Assembly (NCBI GenBank): GCA_021813045.1 | Contig: JAKAMF010000003.1 | Span: forward strand, 1-32,476 | Length of the DNA: 32,476 nucleotides | Direction: 5' to 3' | Source: a bacterium | GTDB taxonomy: Bacteria; Omnitrophota; Gorgyraeia; Gygaellales; Profunditerraquicolaceae | Part shown: positions 32,382 through 32,476 of the stretch, piece by piece | How positions within the stretch are numbered: position 1 is the first letter of the stretch | Layout: every line of letters starts with the position of its first letter | Made by a program: the position numbers and the translations under genes | The notes under the pieces: model-generated | Told to the model about the DNA's origin: nothing | Database searches by the model: none | The model's input: the letters and a program-made list of their open reading frames with translations, nothing else

Positions 32382-32476
32382 AGTTAAAGCAGGATTAACA
32401 ATTTTAGTGGATGACCAGGTCTGGCTGGTAATCGAAACTCAACACGTCAAGCCGGGCAAGGGCTCTGCCTTTGTGC
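32362..32476 (+). CDS. efp: Elongation factor P, 3' truncated by the window
   Basis: Only 38 residues are visible from GTG 32362, with AAAGGGGGGG (32343-32352) upstream. The ATG at 32378 is in another frame. [19 protein letters not shown], then [11 protein letters not shown], is the EF-P domain I; Lys33 in PGKG is the position that is modified in many bacteria. EF-P rescues ribosomes stalled on polyproline, a functional link to the proline-specific peptidase upstream. Confidence 0.93.
   Translation, partial: MALSINEVKAGLTILVDDQVWLVIETQHVKPGKGSAFV

Overview
The window looks like a chromosomal stretch of a Gram-negative bacterium, moderately AT-rich and densely coded. It has no phage, IS or CRISPR content. 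LPS-core type genes (two GT9 heptosyltransferases, GmhB, a WaaE-like GT2), SecG and ordinary sigma70-like promoters support a diderm bacterium. The gene order and divergent housekeeping proteins remind me of an uncultured lineage such as Omnitrophota, but that placement is inference and needs a marker-gene tree.

Layout. Positions 2-6480 are a tightly overlapping + strand operon for cell-surface sugars: GT9, ManC-like nucleotidyltransferase, GT9, DegT aminotransferase, GT2, GmhB and a GT28/MGDG-synthase-like transferase. It runs on into priA and fmt (to 9258). Positions 9281-12385 hold two tandem GalT-like genes and gap, closed by a strong terminator (12397-12434). A 724-aa membrane protein with a spermidine-synthase-like core follows. 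A consensus promoter then drives pgk-tpiA-secG and an MFS transporter. Positions 18145-18652 contain no gene but two large, related, oppositely oriented palindromic elements. Next come marC-glgC-short argA, then an acyl-CoA dehydrogenase with etfB and a ferredoxin-fused etfA. A leader region with two very small ORFs and a small unknown gene follows, then smc. A GAF-GGDEF cyclase lies on the minus strand, back to back with rpsU. The end of the window holds Memo-like, DUF1844, Trm112-like, aroQ, an M24 peptidase and the start of efp.

How the genes work together: surface glycan assembly; lower glycolysis (gap/pgk/tpi) with sugar-nucleotide and glycogen entry (galT, glgC); flavin-based electron transfer that may be ferredoxin-coupled; chromosome maintenance (smc, priA); and translation (fmt, rpsU, efp).

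The most unusual signals are these: a PriA whose helicase motifs are erased; a GalT paralogue that lost its catalytic histidine beside an intact copy; an SMC whose hinge is reduced to a short segment; the paired palindromic elements; a 19-residue CxxCGC-polylysine mini-protein in a leader with a terminator; and several transcription units whose -10 box sits 6-8 nt before an ATG that lacks a Shine-Dalgarno sequence, which suggests leaderless mRNAs.
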